From Stutzerimonas stutzeri (lineage in GTDB: Bacteria; Pseudomonadota; Gammaproteobacteria; Pseudomonadales; Pseudomonadaceae), in NCBI RefSeq assembly GCF_024448935.1, contig NZ_JAMOIE010000003.1, forward strand, positions 53,575 to 117,574: a stretch of 64,000 bases of DNA. The letters run 5' to 3'. Shown one piece after another: positions 36,185-44,341 of the stretch. The notes under the pieces are model-generated. The model was not told where the DNA came from. It did no database searches and saw only the letters and a list, made by a program, of their open reading frames with translations. Both the position numbers and the translations under genes were made by a program. How positions within the stretch are numbered: position 1 is the stretch's first letter; each line of letters opens with the position of its first letter.

Positions 36185-36430
36185 ATGCGCGATCCTTTTG
36201 AAGAATCCCTGCGGGACATGCTCAATACGCAGTCGGAGCGTTATGACGATGCCCGCCTGGATCGTGTACTGAAAACGGCCAACCGGCAGGTAGGCGCTGG
36301 CGACCTGTTTGGCCTGATGGGGCACTGGCTGAAGGCTGTGCTGATCGCGTTTAGTGCCGGCGCACCGCACACCTCGGCTGTGACTCGACGCCATTCCGGT
36401 TCCCGTACTACTTTCGATAAGGTCGACTGA
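36185..36430 (+). CDS. crfX: CrfX, small conserved protein of the sigX-oprF block
   Basis: An 81-aa protein (MRDPFEESLRDMLNTQSERYDD...) that matches the position and size of CrfX, the pseudomonad gene between cmaX and cmpX. It is hydrophilic with one amphipathic stretch; function not clearly known. AGCGAGGT lies before the ATG. The longer frame from 36098 would run through the terminator hairpin, so the shorter start is right. cmaX, the usual gene upstream, is missing; a GT4 gene and two hairpins are there instead. Confidence 0.85.
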   Translation: MRDPFEESLRDMLNTQSERYDDARLDRVLKTANRQVGAGDLFGLMGHWLKAVLIAFSAGAPHTSAVTRRHSGSRTTFDKVD

Positions 36431-36432
36431 TC

Positions 36433-37257
36433 ATGGAACTCGATCCCTGGAGCCAGAGCTTGCTGGGTGCTATGAGCGCCCTTTGGCAACCTATCGCTGC
36501 CTTCATTCCTCGTTTGTTCGGGGCGCTCTTGCTGGTAGCCGTTGGTTTTGTCGTCGCCAAACTACTGGACACTTTGTTGTCGAAGGTCCTGGCAAAGCTG
36601 GGTCTGGACCGATTGGTTGCCGGTACCGGGGCGACCACGTTACTTGGGCGTGCCGGTATTCGCATGCCAATCTCGGTTTTGATCGGCAAGATCGTATATT
36701 GGTTCGTATTGCTGATCTTTCTAGTGTCGGCTGCGGAATCCCTGGGACTCGCTCGCGTTTCGGCGACGCTCGATATGCTCGCGCTATACGTACCCAAGGT
36801 ATTCGGGGCGGGGCTGATTCTGTTGGTTGGCATATTCTTGGCGCAGCTGGTCAATGGCTTGGTGCGAGGCGCTGCTGAAAGCGTTGGTCTTGAATATTCC
36901 GCCGGGCTTGGACGCATCGCGCAGGGGTTGGTGATCATCATCATCATCTCCGTCGCAATCGGCCAGCTGGAGGTTAAGACCGAGCTGCTCAACTACGTCA
37001 TCGCAATTGCACTGATCTCTGTCGGGCTGGCGGTTGCGTTGGCTTTCGGTCTCGGTAGCCGAGAGTTGGTGAGTCAGATTCTCGCCGGCATTTACGTTCG
37101 TGAACTTTATGAGGTTGGCCAGCGGGTGCGCATCGAAGGGCTGGAGGGTTCGATCGAAGAGATTGGGACCGTGAAAACCTTGCTGCTTACCGATGAAGGC
37201 GAGCTGATCTCGGTCGCAAATAGAGTGCTGCTAGAGCAGCGCGTAGGCAGCCGTTAG
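36433..37257 (+). CDS. cmpX: CmpX, MscS-related mechanosensitive-channel-like membrane protein
   Basis: A 274-aa inner-membrane protein with repeated TM-helix motifs (LFGALLLVAVGFVVAKLL, VFGAGLILLVGIFLAQLV, AIALISVGLAVALAFGLG). The last leads into GSRELVSQILAGIYVRELYE and VGQRVRIEGLEGSIEEIGTV, the start of the MscS beta domain. It lacks the long C-terminal cage of MscS. In Pseudomonas CmpX is linked to envelope stress signalling and SigX activity. It follows crfX by two bases. Confidence 0.93.
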   Translation: MELDPWSQSLLGAMSALWQPIAAFIPRLFGALLLVAVGFVVAKLLDTLLSKVLAKLGLDRLVAGTGATTLLGRAGIRMPISVLIGKIVYWFVLLIFLVSAAESLGLARVSATLDMLALYVPKVFGAGLILLVGIFLAQLVNGLVRGAAESVGLEYSAGLGRIAQGLVIIIIISVAIGQLEVKTELLNYVIAIALISVGLAVALAFGLGSRELVSQILAGIYVRELYEVGQRVRIEGLEGSIEEIGTVKTLLLTDEGELISVANRVLLEQRVGSR

Positions 37258-37340
37258 GCCCGGTATTCTGTTAAAGTGCGCCGCCTCTTCTGCGGGTTAC
37301 CGCGAAACGGCCGCCACGCTTATTGCCGGTTCGAAGCGCC

Positions 37341-37931
37341 TTGACTAAAACCCATCCGCCAACCATGAGCTACGACCCCCGCCATCTCTCCGATGAGGAG
37401 CTGGTGCAGCGCGCCAATGCGGAGCTGTTTCATGTAACGAGAGCCTATGAAGAGCTGATGCGCCGTTATCAGCGTACACTCTTCAACGTATGCGCGCGTT
37501 ATCTGGGAAACGACCGAGACGCTGATGACGTTTGCCAAGAAGTGATGCTCAAGGTCTTATACGGTTTAAAGAACTTTAAAGGTAACTCGCAGTTCAAAAC
37601 GTGGCTATATAGCATCACCTACAATGAGTGTATCACCCAATACCGGAAAGAGCGCCGCAAGCGCCGCTTACTTGATGCGTTGAGCCTTGATCCTGCGGAA
37701 GAAGCGTTCGAGGAAAAGGCGCAGAACGTTGAACAAAGGCCTGAGCTAGACAAGTGGCTGGTCCATGTGAATCAGATCGACCGGGAAATTCTCGTTCTGC
37801 GCTTTGTAGCAGAGTTGGAATTTCAGGAAATTTCCGGCATCATGCACATGGGGCTAAGCGCAACAAAGATGCGTTACAAGCGAGCGCTAGATAAACTACG
37901 CGAAAAATTTTCGGGAATCGCTGAAACTTAA
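37341..37931 (+). CDS. sigX: ECF sigma factor SigX
   Basis: The ECF sigma factor that drives oprF and envelope and fatty-acid genes in Pseudomonas. Region 2 (RRYQRTLFNVCARYLGNDRD, DADDVCQEVMLKVLYGLKNF) and region 4 (IDREILVLRFVAELEFQEIS, GLSATKMRYKRALDKLREKF) are complete. I prefer the TTG at 37341 because MTKTHPPTMSYDPRHLSDEE then lines up with the normal SigX N-terminus; an ATG at 37365 (MSYDPRH) is the alternative. No anti-sigma gene is adjacent, as known for SigX. Confidence 0.94.
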   Translation: MTKTHPPTMSYDPRHLSDEELVQRANAELFHVTRAYEELMRRYQRTLFNVCARYLGNDRDADDVCQEVMLKVLYGLKNFKGNSQFKTWLYSITYNECITQYRKERRKRRLLDALSLDPAEEAFEEKAQNVEQRPELDKWLVHVNQIDREILVLRFVAELEFQEISGIMHMGLSATKMRYKRALDKLREKFSGIAET

Positions 37932-37950
37932 CGGCATTAAGCTGTCCTAT

Positions 37951-37970
37951 CGTTAGCGAACGTTAGCGAA
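37951..37970 (+). repeat. Tandem 10-bp repeat upstream of oprF
   Basis: CGTTAGCGAA occurs twice back to back, flanked by AAGCTGT and ACAGCTT that could pair around it. It lies between sigX and oprF, 72 bases before the oprF ATG, in the promoter/leader region. Confidence 0.6.
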
Positions 37971-38042
37971 CAGCTTGGGCTCACAGTTAGCCGGTTTCCT
38001 TGGATTGTTTTCTGATACTCACCACCAGACGGGGATTTACGG

Positions 38043-39035
38043 ATGAAGCTTAAAAATACGTTGGGCGTTGTAATTGGCTCTTTGGTTGCCGCCACCTCTA
38101 TTAGCGCGCTCGCCCAGGGCCAGGGTGCCGTAGAGGTGGAAGCATTCGGTAAACATTACTTCACTGATAGCTCGCGCGATGTTCAGCGTGACGGCGAACT
38201 GTACGGAGCTGGCGCCAGCTACTTCCTGACTGATGACGTTTCGCTTGGTCTGTCGTATGGCGAATACCACGACCTGACGTCCGAAGACCCGATCGGCGCA
38301 GGCGGACACAAGAATATCAAGGGTAGCCTGACTTCTCTGGACGCCACGTATCACTTCGGCCAGCCGGGTGTTGGTTTGCGTCCTTACGTATCGGCAGGTG
38401 CCGCTCACCAAAGCATAGGTCAAGCTGCCCGTGGCGGTCGTGATCAAAGCACCTTCGCCAACGTCGGTACTGGCGTGAAGTATTACTTCACCGAACACTT
38501 CTTCGCCAAGGCGAGTGTCGACGGCATGTACAACATCGATGCGGACGAAGCTGAGTGGATGGCTGGCGTAGGTGTCGGTCTGAACTTCGGTGGTGGTGCG
38601 CAGCAGCAGGTAGCACAGGTCGAGCCGACCCCTGCGCCAGCACCAGCGCCAATGGTCGACAACGAGCCAGAGCCAGAGCCAGAGCTCGTTCGCGTCGAGC
38701 TGGACGTCAAGTTTGATTTTGACAAGGCCCTCGTTCGCGAAGAAAGCTACAGCGACATCAAGAATCTGGCTGATTTCATGCAGCAGTACCCTCAGACCAA
38801 CACCGTCGTCGAAGGTCACACCGACTCGGTGGGCACCGATCAATATAACCAGCGTCTGTCCGAGCGTCGTGCTCAGGCTGTCCGCGAGGTGCTGGTCAAC
38901 CAGTACGGCGTTGAGAGCCAGCGTGTCGATTCGGTCGGTTACGGTGAATCCCGCCCGGTTGCTGACAATAGCACCGAGGAAGGTCGTCAGATCAACCGTC
39001 GTGTAGAAGCCGAAGTCGAAGCGCAGGTACGTTAA
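38043..39035 (+). CDS. oprF: Major outer-membrane porin OprF
   Basis: OprF ties the outer membrane to peptidoglycan and serves as a low-efficiency porin. The 330-aa product has a signal peptide (residues 1-24, ISALAQGQ), an eight-stranded barrel (to about 185), a proline/glutamate-rich hinge (PTPAPAPAPMVDNEPEPEPE) and a C-terminal OmpA domain with VEGHTDSVGTDQYNQRLSER and GYGESRPVADNSTEEGRQIN for peptidoglycan binding. The cysteine-containing segment found in P. aeruginosa OprF is not present; no Cys is seen in the mature protein. Transcribed from promoters after sigX, with a strong terminator following. Confidence 0.97.
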   Translation: MKLKNTLGVVIGSLVAATSISALAQGQGAVEVEAFGKHYFTDSSRDVQRDGELYGAGASYFLTDDVSLGLSYGEYHDLTSEDPIGAGGHKNIKGSLTSLDATYHFGQPGVGLRPYVSAGAAHQSIGQAARGGRDQSTFANVGTGVKYYFTEHFFAKASVDGMYNIDADEAEWMAGVGVGLNFGGGAQQQVAQVEPTPAPAPAPMVDNEPEPEPELVRVELDVKFDFDKALVREESYSDIKNLADFMQQYPQTNTVVEGHTDSVGTDQYNQRLSERRAQAVREVLVNQYGVESQRVDSVGYGESRPVADNSTEEGRQINRRVEAEVEAQVR

Positions 39036-39102
39036 TTCGTATCTTGTTTCGCTAGCTGGCAGGTGCCCCGTTTAGTCTCTGGGCTCCTTCTAAGCTTTTC
39101 AG

Positions 39103-39139
39103 AAAAAACCGATGCCTGAGTCTGGCATCGGTTTTTTTT
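39103..39139 (+). terminator. Rho-independent terminator of oprF
   Basis: AAAAAACCGATGCC / GGCATCGGTTTTTT, perfect arms of 14 bp with a 7-base loop and 8 T residues. Works in both directions. Confidence 0.95.
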
Positions 39140-39141
39140 GG

Positions 39142-39340
39142 TGCATCGCGCCCCTGCGGCAGTCAGGCTTACTTCGGGTGCTGCGGTGGACCAGCTTGAC
39201 CCCAAGGCGTGCTTCACAACGCATCAACATGCTTGGTTGCCATGGCCGGCATCAGCCCCAGATGACGCGCAGCCGGCGCAGCGGCTGCCGGCATTGGCCG
39301 CACGGGCAAGCATACGCATTCCGTTGATTCGGTCGAGCAT
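39142..39340 (-). pseudogene. 5' remnant of a LysR-type regulator
   Basis: From the ATG at 39340, behind AGGAG, the frame reads MLDRINGMRMLARAANAGS, the LysR N-terminal opening. After a frameshift it continues AAARHLGLMPAMATKHVDAL, then a TGA; in a further frame EARLGVKLVHRSTR appears. These are the successive parts of a LysR DNA-binding domain. Everything beyond about 65 residues is missing, as the oprF terminator follows. It was divergent from the dioxygenase gene, the usual place for its regulator. Confidence 0.8.
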
Positions 39341-39444
39341 TGCAGCTCCTACGCCCAGTTGACATTGTTGACGTGGATTGTCTTGTTCAGTCCAAAACGC
39401 GTGTAATCCATACTGTGCGTCCGACCGCTCAGGATCACGATGCC

Positions 39445-40272
39445 ATGTACGAACACCCCAACAGGACGCCACCGGCTCGGATGCCAACACTATTCGTGCC
39501 GCACGGTGCCGGTCCGTGCTTCTTCATGGAATGGAACCCGATCGATGCCTGGGATGCAATGGCTGCCTTCCTGAGGTCTGTCGCCGCAACGTTGCCACGG
39601 CGCCCTCGCGCGATCGTACTGATATCCGGGCATTGGATGGAGCCCAGGGTCATGGTTACCGCAAACGCACGGCCTGAACTCATCTACGACTACAACGGCT
39701 TTCCGGCGCACACCTACGCGTTAGACTACCCGGCGCCAGGCGATCCGCCGTTGGCTGCACGTCTGGTCGAGTTGCTCGGCCAAGCTGGCATTCCGGCGGG
39801 CGAAGATGGTCTGCGCGGGTTCGACCATGGCACCTTCATTCCGTTGAAACTGATGTTTGCAGAGGCCGACGTGCCGGTGGTGCAGTTGTCGCTGCAGTGC
39901 GATCTAGATGCTGCAACCCATCTTGCCATCGGTCGCGCCATCGCTCCGTTGCGCGACGACGGCGTGCTGATCGCGGGCAGCGGCATGAGTTTCCACAACA
40001 TGCGCGGCTATGGCGATCCGCGTTTTGCGCCGATTTCGGATACCTTCGATCAATGGTTGAGCGACGCCGTCAGGGCGCCGGCCGCGCGTCGTGAGGCATT
40101 GCTCCAGTACTGGGAGCAGGCGCCTTCGGCGCGGCTGTGTCATCCGCCGCGCGGCGAAGAACATCTATTACCGCTGATGGTGGCGGCCGGCGCTGCGGGC
40201 AACAGTGCCGGGCGCAGGATATTCACCGACCGCGTCATGCATACGACGCTGTCAGCCTATCGGTTTGGCTGA
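39445..40272 (+). CDS. DODA-type extradiol aromatic-ring-opening dioxygenase
   Basis: A 275-aa LigB-superfamily protein related to 4,5-DOPA dioxygenase. The metal ligands are recognisable as His in FVPHGAGPCFF, VLISGHWMEP and GFDHGTFIPLK; MSFHNMRGYG carries the conserved active-site His. The start at 39445 (MYEHPNRT) is chosen because AGGA lies about 10 bases before it; an upstream in-frame ATG would run through the promoter. The neighbouring LysR and DUF2218 genes are both broken, but this frame is whole. The substrate is unknown; bacterial members act on catecholic compounds. Confidence 0.9.
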   Translation: MYEHPNRTPPARMPTLFVPHGAGPCFFMEWNPIDAWDAMAAFLRSVAATLPRRPRAIVLISGHWMEPRVMVTANARPELIYDYNGFPAHTYALDYPAPGDPPLAARLVELLGQAGIPAGEDGLRGFDHGTFIPLKLMFAEADVPVVQLSLQCDLDAATHLAIGRAIAPLRDDGVLIAGSGMSFHNMRGYGDPRFAPISDTFDQWLSDAVRAPAARREALLQYWEQAPSARLCHPPRGEEHLLPLMVAAGAAGNSAGRRIFTDRVMHTTLSAYRFG

Positions 40273-40301
40273 CTCATCAATCCATTTAGAAAGAATCCCT
40301 C

Positions 40302-40585
40302 ATGCTCAGCTCCACCGTACAAATCCAGACATCCGAACCGAGTTGCCTGATCGGCCCGTCTCTGCAAACACTGAGGCCATAAGTTCGAGACGGATTTCGA
40401 TGATCATCAGGGGCATGTCGTGTTGGGCGCCACCCAATGCTGGCTGACGGCCGGAGACAACAGCCTGACGGTAACATTGCAGATTCAGGACGAAGAGCAG
40501 TTGGCGGCGAATGGAAACCGCAGTGGCCGATCATCTGCAGCGCATGTCGGCCGGCGAGACCTCCGGTTTTGCCTGGCAACGCTGA
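40302..40585 (+). pseudogene. Decayed DUF2218 gene
   Basis: The ATG at 40302 has AAAGAATC upstream and starts MLSSTVQIQTSEPSCLIG. A one-base insertion near 40356 changes the frame to RLCKH, then a TGA (40372-40374) replaces the expected Trp, followed by GHKFETDFDDHQGHVVLGAT and QCWLTAGDNSLTVTLQIQDE. A further shift near 40510 leads to METAVADHLQRMSAGETSGF and a stop at 40583. These pieces in order make up a DUF2218 protein of about 95 residues. Three lesions make it non-functional. Confidence 0.85.
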
Positions 40586-40598
40586 CGCGCCGCAGCGA

Positions 40599-41450
40599 TC
40601 AATCGTTACTGGCGACATTCGGCAGCGTGCTGACCGGCTGCGCGAAACGGAAGGGGATCGACAACATCGAGTCGCCATAGGCTTTTTGCACGACAAAATG
40701 CAGGTGCGGACCCGTGCTGCGCCCTGTATTGCCGGACTGGCCAAGCAGGCTGCCGACCTTCACCTGTTGCCCTGGCTTGACCTTTACCGAACCGCGCTTC
40801 AGGTGCAGATACGCGCCATGCGTACCGTCGTCGTGCAGGATGCGCACGTAGTTGCCCGCCGGGTTGGGCATCCGCCCGTGCTGTCCATCGCTCGCTTTCA
40901 ATACCGTTCCCGCGCGCGCCGCAACGATTGGCGTGCCTTCCGGCATGGCTATATCGACGGCGTAGCGGCCCTTGGGCGAGGTATGGCTGTAGTCCCCGCC
41001 AGCGCCCTGGGAAATGGAGAACGGACCGCCTTTCCAAGGCAGGGCATAGGCATAACCGCCAACAGAACCCTTCTTGCCCGGCTCCGGTGAGTAGATCAAC
41101 GAATAGCTGAACGAGTGCTGGTACATCAGTGGATAGCTGGCTTGGCGTTTGCGAAGCGTGGCAATGCGCATGCGGGTCCGTGCGGGGACCGTCTTGCGAA
41201 CCACGCCCTTGCCAACGCCGGTGACATTGACCATGCGCGTCAGGCGCAGCACGACTTCGACGGGAACGTCCGTATCGTTGCGCACATCCATCGCTTTGCC
41301 CGACCCGATCCGGTTGACGTACAGCCTCACAGTGCCGGGCGTGGCGGCGGGGAGCGTCGCGTTGCTGATGGTCCCGCCGGCAAGCGAGGGCAGGGTGGCG
41401 AGCGAGCACAAGATTAGAAGGACGAAAGAGATCAGCCGAGTGAGTTGCAT
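40599..41450 (-). CDS. Secreted M23-family metallopeptidase
   Basis: A 283-aa exported protein with a signal peptide (residues 1-24). Residues 25-140 are a pre-domain rich in beta strands, and the LytM/M23 domain covers about 150-265. The zinc and catalytic motifs are visible as HTSPKGRYAVDIAMPEGTP (HxxxD type) and GPHLHF (HxH). M23 enzymes cut peptide cross-links in peptidoglycan. It is convergent with the DUF2218 remnant and ends 13 bases from it. No lipobox Cys at the signal cleavage. Confidence 0.93.
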   Translation of the reverse strand: MQLTRLISFVLLILCSLATLPSLAGGTISNATLPAATPGTVRLYVNRIGSGKAMDVRNDTDVPVEVVLRLTRMVNVTGVGKGVVRKTVPARTRMRIATLRKRQASYPLMYQHSFSYSLIYSPEPGKKGSVGGYAYALPWKGGPFSISQGAGGDYSHTSPKGRYAVDIAMPEGTPIVAARAGTVLKASDGQHGRMPNPAGNYVRILHDDGTHGAYLHLKRGSVKVKPGQQVKVGSLLGQSGNTGRSTGPHLHFVVQKAYGDSMLSIPFRFAQPVSTLPNVASND

Positions 41451-41626
41451 AAAAAGTGATCCGTCACGGAAGGGACACTCTGCCCGCGGCTGGCAGGAAC
41501 AAATCCGTTGAGTTCATGAACGCCGCGCTGTGGGTTGGGACTTGGGTTGCATTGCGGGGTTCAATACCGCACGTCGAGATCAAACGAACGGTTGAGGGAT
41601 TAATTCAACAGTGCGCTGCAGATAGG

Positions 41627-41653
41627 AAAAAGCCCCGTTACCCGGGGCTTTTT
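41627..41653 (-). terminator. Terminator of the glycogen/trehalose operon
   Basis: AAAAAGCCCC / GGGGCTTTTT, perfect 10-bp arms and a 7-base loop, 40 bases after the glgX stop; symmetrical A and T runs allow action in both directions. The remaining part of 41451-41692 holds no gene. Confidence 0.92.
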
Positions 41654-41692
41654 CAGCTGCTTCGACTCGGATCAAAGGCAAGCGCTTTAGCT

Positions 41693-43843
41693 TCACTCTT
41701 CTTCTTTGATCAGCTCGAACAACAGCAGCGAACGGCCGGTCAGTGTGTATTCATTATTGAAATCGAATCGCTCGGCGCGCGCGTTGGGGTTGTTGGTGTC
41801 AATCAGGCGATTCCAGTAGATGCCTTGCGGTACTTCCGGCAGGGTGAAGTTCACCACGTCATGATGGGCGTTGACGATCATCAGCAGGGTCGCGTCCGAA
41901 CCGGTCCTGCGGATGCCGGTAGGCTGGGCACGGCCGTCCAGCAGCATGCCCATGCAGCGGTTGTTGCCATCCTCCCAGTGCTCGACTGTCATTTCTTCTG
42001 CGTGAGGTGCAATCCAGCTCACGTCCTTGACGCCCAGTTCTTCGTTGTAGGCACCGACCAGAAAGCGTCCACGGCGCAGCATCGGGTAGCGTTGACGCAG
42101 GCGGATCAGTTTCCGGACGAAGGATTGCAGTGTCCGGCCTTCTTCCGGGATATCCCAGTTGACCCAGCCGATTTCGCTGTCCTGGCAATAGGCGTTGTTG
42201 TTGCCATGTTGGGTGCGAGCGAACTCGTCGCCCGCGACGATCATCGGGGTGCCCTGGGAGAACAGCAGCGTTGCAAAGAAGTTGCGCATCTGACGGAAGC
42301 GCAGTTCGCGGATCTCGGGGTCGTCAGTCGGACCTTCTACGCCGTGGTTCCAGGAAATGTTGTTGTCGCTGCCATCGCGGTTGTCTTCATCGTTGGCTTC
42401 GTTGTGTTTGTCGTTGTACGACACCAGGTCGTTCAGGGTGAAGCCATCATGTGCAGTAATGAAATTCACCGAGCTGAATGGACGACGGCCCCGCTGGTTG
42501 AACAGATCGCCCGACCCCGTCAGGCGCGCGGCGAAGTCCGGCAACTGATCAGCATCACCTTTCCAGAAGGCCCGAACGGTGTCGCGATACTGGTCATTCC
42601 ATTCGGCCCAACCCGGCGGGAAGCCGCCCACCTGATAGCCACCAGGGCCGCAGTCCCAAGGCTCTGCGATGAGTTTGGTCTTGGTGAGGACCGGGTCCTG
42701 GCGGCACGCCACGAGGAAGCCGTGGCGCTCGTCAAAGCCGTCATGTTCCCGACCCAGGATGGTGGCCAGATCGAAGCGGAAGCCGTCGACATGCATTTCC
42801 TCGGCCCAGTAGCGCAGTGAGTCGGTAACCATCTGCACCACGCACGGGTGGCTCATGTCCAGGGTATTGCCAGTGCCGGAATCGTTGATGTAATAGCGCT
42901 TCTCATCGGGTATCAGGCGGTAGTAAGAGGCGTTGTCGATGCCGCGCATGGACAGGGTGGGACCCAACTCGTTGCCCTCCGCGGTGTGGTTGTAGACCAC
43001 GTCGAGGATGACCTCCAGATCAGCGTTATGCAGGTGCGCGACCATTTCCTTGAATTCGCTGATCTTACCGCTTGCCAGGTACTTCGGATGAGGCGCGAAG
43101 AAGGCGATGCTGTTATAGCCCCAGTAGTTGGTCATGCCCTTTTCGAGCAAGTGTTGGTCCTGGACAAATGCATGGATGGGCAGGAACTCCACCGAAGAGA
43201 CGCCGAGCTTGCGGATGTAATCAATGACGTCCGGCGTCTTGAAGCCGCCGAATGTCCCGCGCATGTCTTCGGCTACTGAAGGGTGCTGCATGGTGAAACC
43301 GCGCACGTGGGTTTCATAAATGATCGTGCGGTCCCAGGCCACCTGAACCGGTCGGTCATGACCCCAGGTGAACGCCGGGTCGATGATCTTGGACTTCGGT
43401 ACGAAGGGCGCGCTGTCGCGCTCGTCGTAGCTCAGGTCAGCATCGGCGTGGCCGATGGTGTAGCCAAAGAGCGCCTCGGACCATTTCAGCCCACCGACCA
43501 GCTGCTTGGCATAGGGGTCGATCAGCAGTTTGTTCGGGTTGAATCGGTGGCCGGCATCCGGCTCGTAAGGCCCATGCACCCGGTAGCCATAGATCTGCCC
43601 CGGATGAGCATCAGGCAGGTAGCCGTGCCAGATCTCATCGGTGTATTCGGGCAGCTCGATTCGCTCGAGTTCGGTTTTACCATCACTATCGAACAGACAC
43701 AGCTCAACCTTTGTGGCATTCGCGGAAAAGATCGCGAAATTAACCCCTAATCCGTCCCAGGTGGCGCCCAGCGGGAAGGGCTGTCCTTCGCGAATACGTG
43801 AAGGCACCAGAATTTGAGGCGCCGCAGGTTTGTTTCTACTCAT
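41693..43843 (-). CDS. glgX: Glycogen debranching enzyme GlgX
   Basis: It hydrolyses alpha-1,6 branch points of glycogen after phosphorylase trimming. The 716-aa product has an N-terminal CBM48 domain (GATWDGLGVNFAIFSANATK) and a GH13 catalytic domain with the four conserved regions: DVVYNHTAEG, GFRFDLATILG (nucleophile Asp), IAEPWDCG (acid Glu) and FITAHDGFT. It is the last gene of a six-gene operon, 105 bases after the DUF2934 gene, and is closed by a strong terminator. Confidence 0.96.
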   Translation of the reverse strand: MSRNKPAAPQILVPSRIREGQPFPLGATWDGLGVNFAIFSANATKVELCLFDSDGKTELERIELPEYTDEIWHGYLPDAHPGQIYGYRVHGPYEPDAGHRFNPNKLLIDPYAKQLVGGLKWSEALFGYTIGHADADLSYDERDSAPFVPKSKIIDPAFTWGHDRPVQVAWDRTIIYETHVRGFTMQHPSVAEDMRGTFGGFKTPDVIDYIRKLGVSSVEFLPIHAFVQDQHLLEKGMTNYWGYNSIAFFAPHPKYLASGKISEFKEMVAHLHNADLEVILDVVYNHTAEGNELGPTLSMRGIDNASYYRLIPDEKRYYINDSGTGNTLDMSHPCVVQMVTDSLRYWAEEMHVDGFRFDLATILGREHDGFDERHGFLVACRQDPVLTKTKLIAEPWDCGPGGYQVGGFPPGWAEWNDQYRDTVRAFWKGDADQLPDFAARLTGSGDLFNQRGRRPFSSVNFITAHDGFTLNDLVSYNDKHNEANDEDNRDGSDNNISWNHGVEGPTDDPEIRELRFRQMRNFFATLLFSQGTPMIVAGDEFARTQHGNNNAYCQDSEIGWVNWDIPEEGRTLQSFVRKLIRLRQRYPMLRRGRFLVGAYNEELGVKDVSWIAPHAEEMTVEHWEDGNNRCMGMLLDGRAQPTGIRRTGSDATLLMIVNAHHDVVNFTLPEVPQGIYWNRLIDTNNPNARAERFDFNNEYTLTGRSLLLFELIKEEE

Positions 43844-43948
43844 GAAATCTCCGATGGCAACGCTAGGTAGGTGCTGTGCAAGGTGAAGAGTCGTCTCAGT
43901 CTGCCAACCCTCTTCGAGGGCTGGTTAGGTTTCGTGGCGCGGCGTTGT

Positions 43949-44341
43949 TCAGCTTTCTTTTTTGGCTCGGGGCGCGCGAGTCTTCTTCACGCCTTCCGGT
44001 GTGCCTTCGGCTGCGTCGGTACCCGCCTTGGCTTTTGCGCGTGCAGTTCCCTTGGTTGGGGCGACCGCTGGCTTGGCTGGCTTGGCGTCTGTCGGTTCCT
44101 TGATGTCCTTTGCAGACTTGGCTGCTTTGGCCGGCTTGGCTGATTTTTCAGCAGGCGTTGCATCCGTTGGTTTGGTGACTGCCCTGGGGGTTCTTGCCGG
44201 CTTGGTATCGGACGTATCGTTTTCCGCCTCGGCCAGCTTGCGTGCCATCTCCCAATGGCGTGTATCTTCACCGTGCGGACGGCCTTCCGATACCCAGATG
44301 CCATACGCCAGTTCGCGAATGCGCTGCTCTTGTTTAGTCAT
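43949..44341 (-). CDS. DUF2934 protein with Lys/Ala/Pro-rich tail
   Basis: A 130-aa protein. The N-terminal 40 residues (QRIRELAYGIWVSEGRPHGE, DTRHWEMARKLAEAE) are the DUF2934 domain; the rest is a low-complexity Lys-Ala-Pro-Thr tail that resembles histone-like or nucleic-acid-binding tails. The ATG overlaps the treY stop as ATGA, so its translation is coupled to the trehalose enzymes. No function is known; a DUF2934 gene inside glg/tre operons recurs in proteobacteria as far as I recall. Confidence 0.85.
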   Translation of the reverse strand: MTKQEQRIRELAYGIWVSEGRPHGEDTRHWEMARKLAEAENDTSDTKPARTPRAVTKPTDATPAEKSAKPAKAAKSAKDIKEPTDAKPAKPAVAPTKGTARAKAKAGTDAAEGTPEGVKKTRAPRAKKES

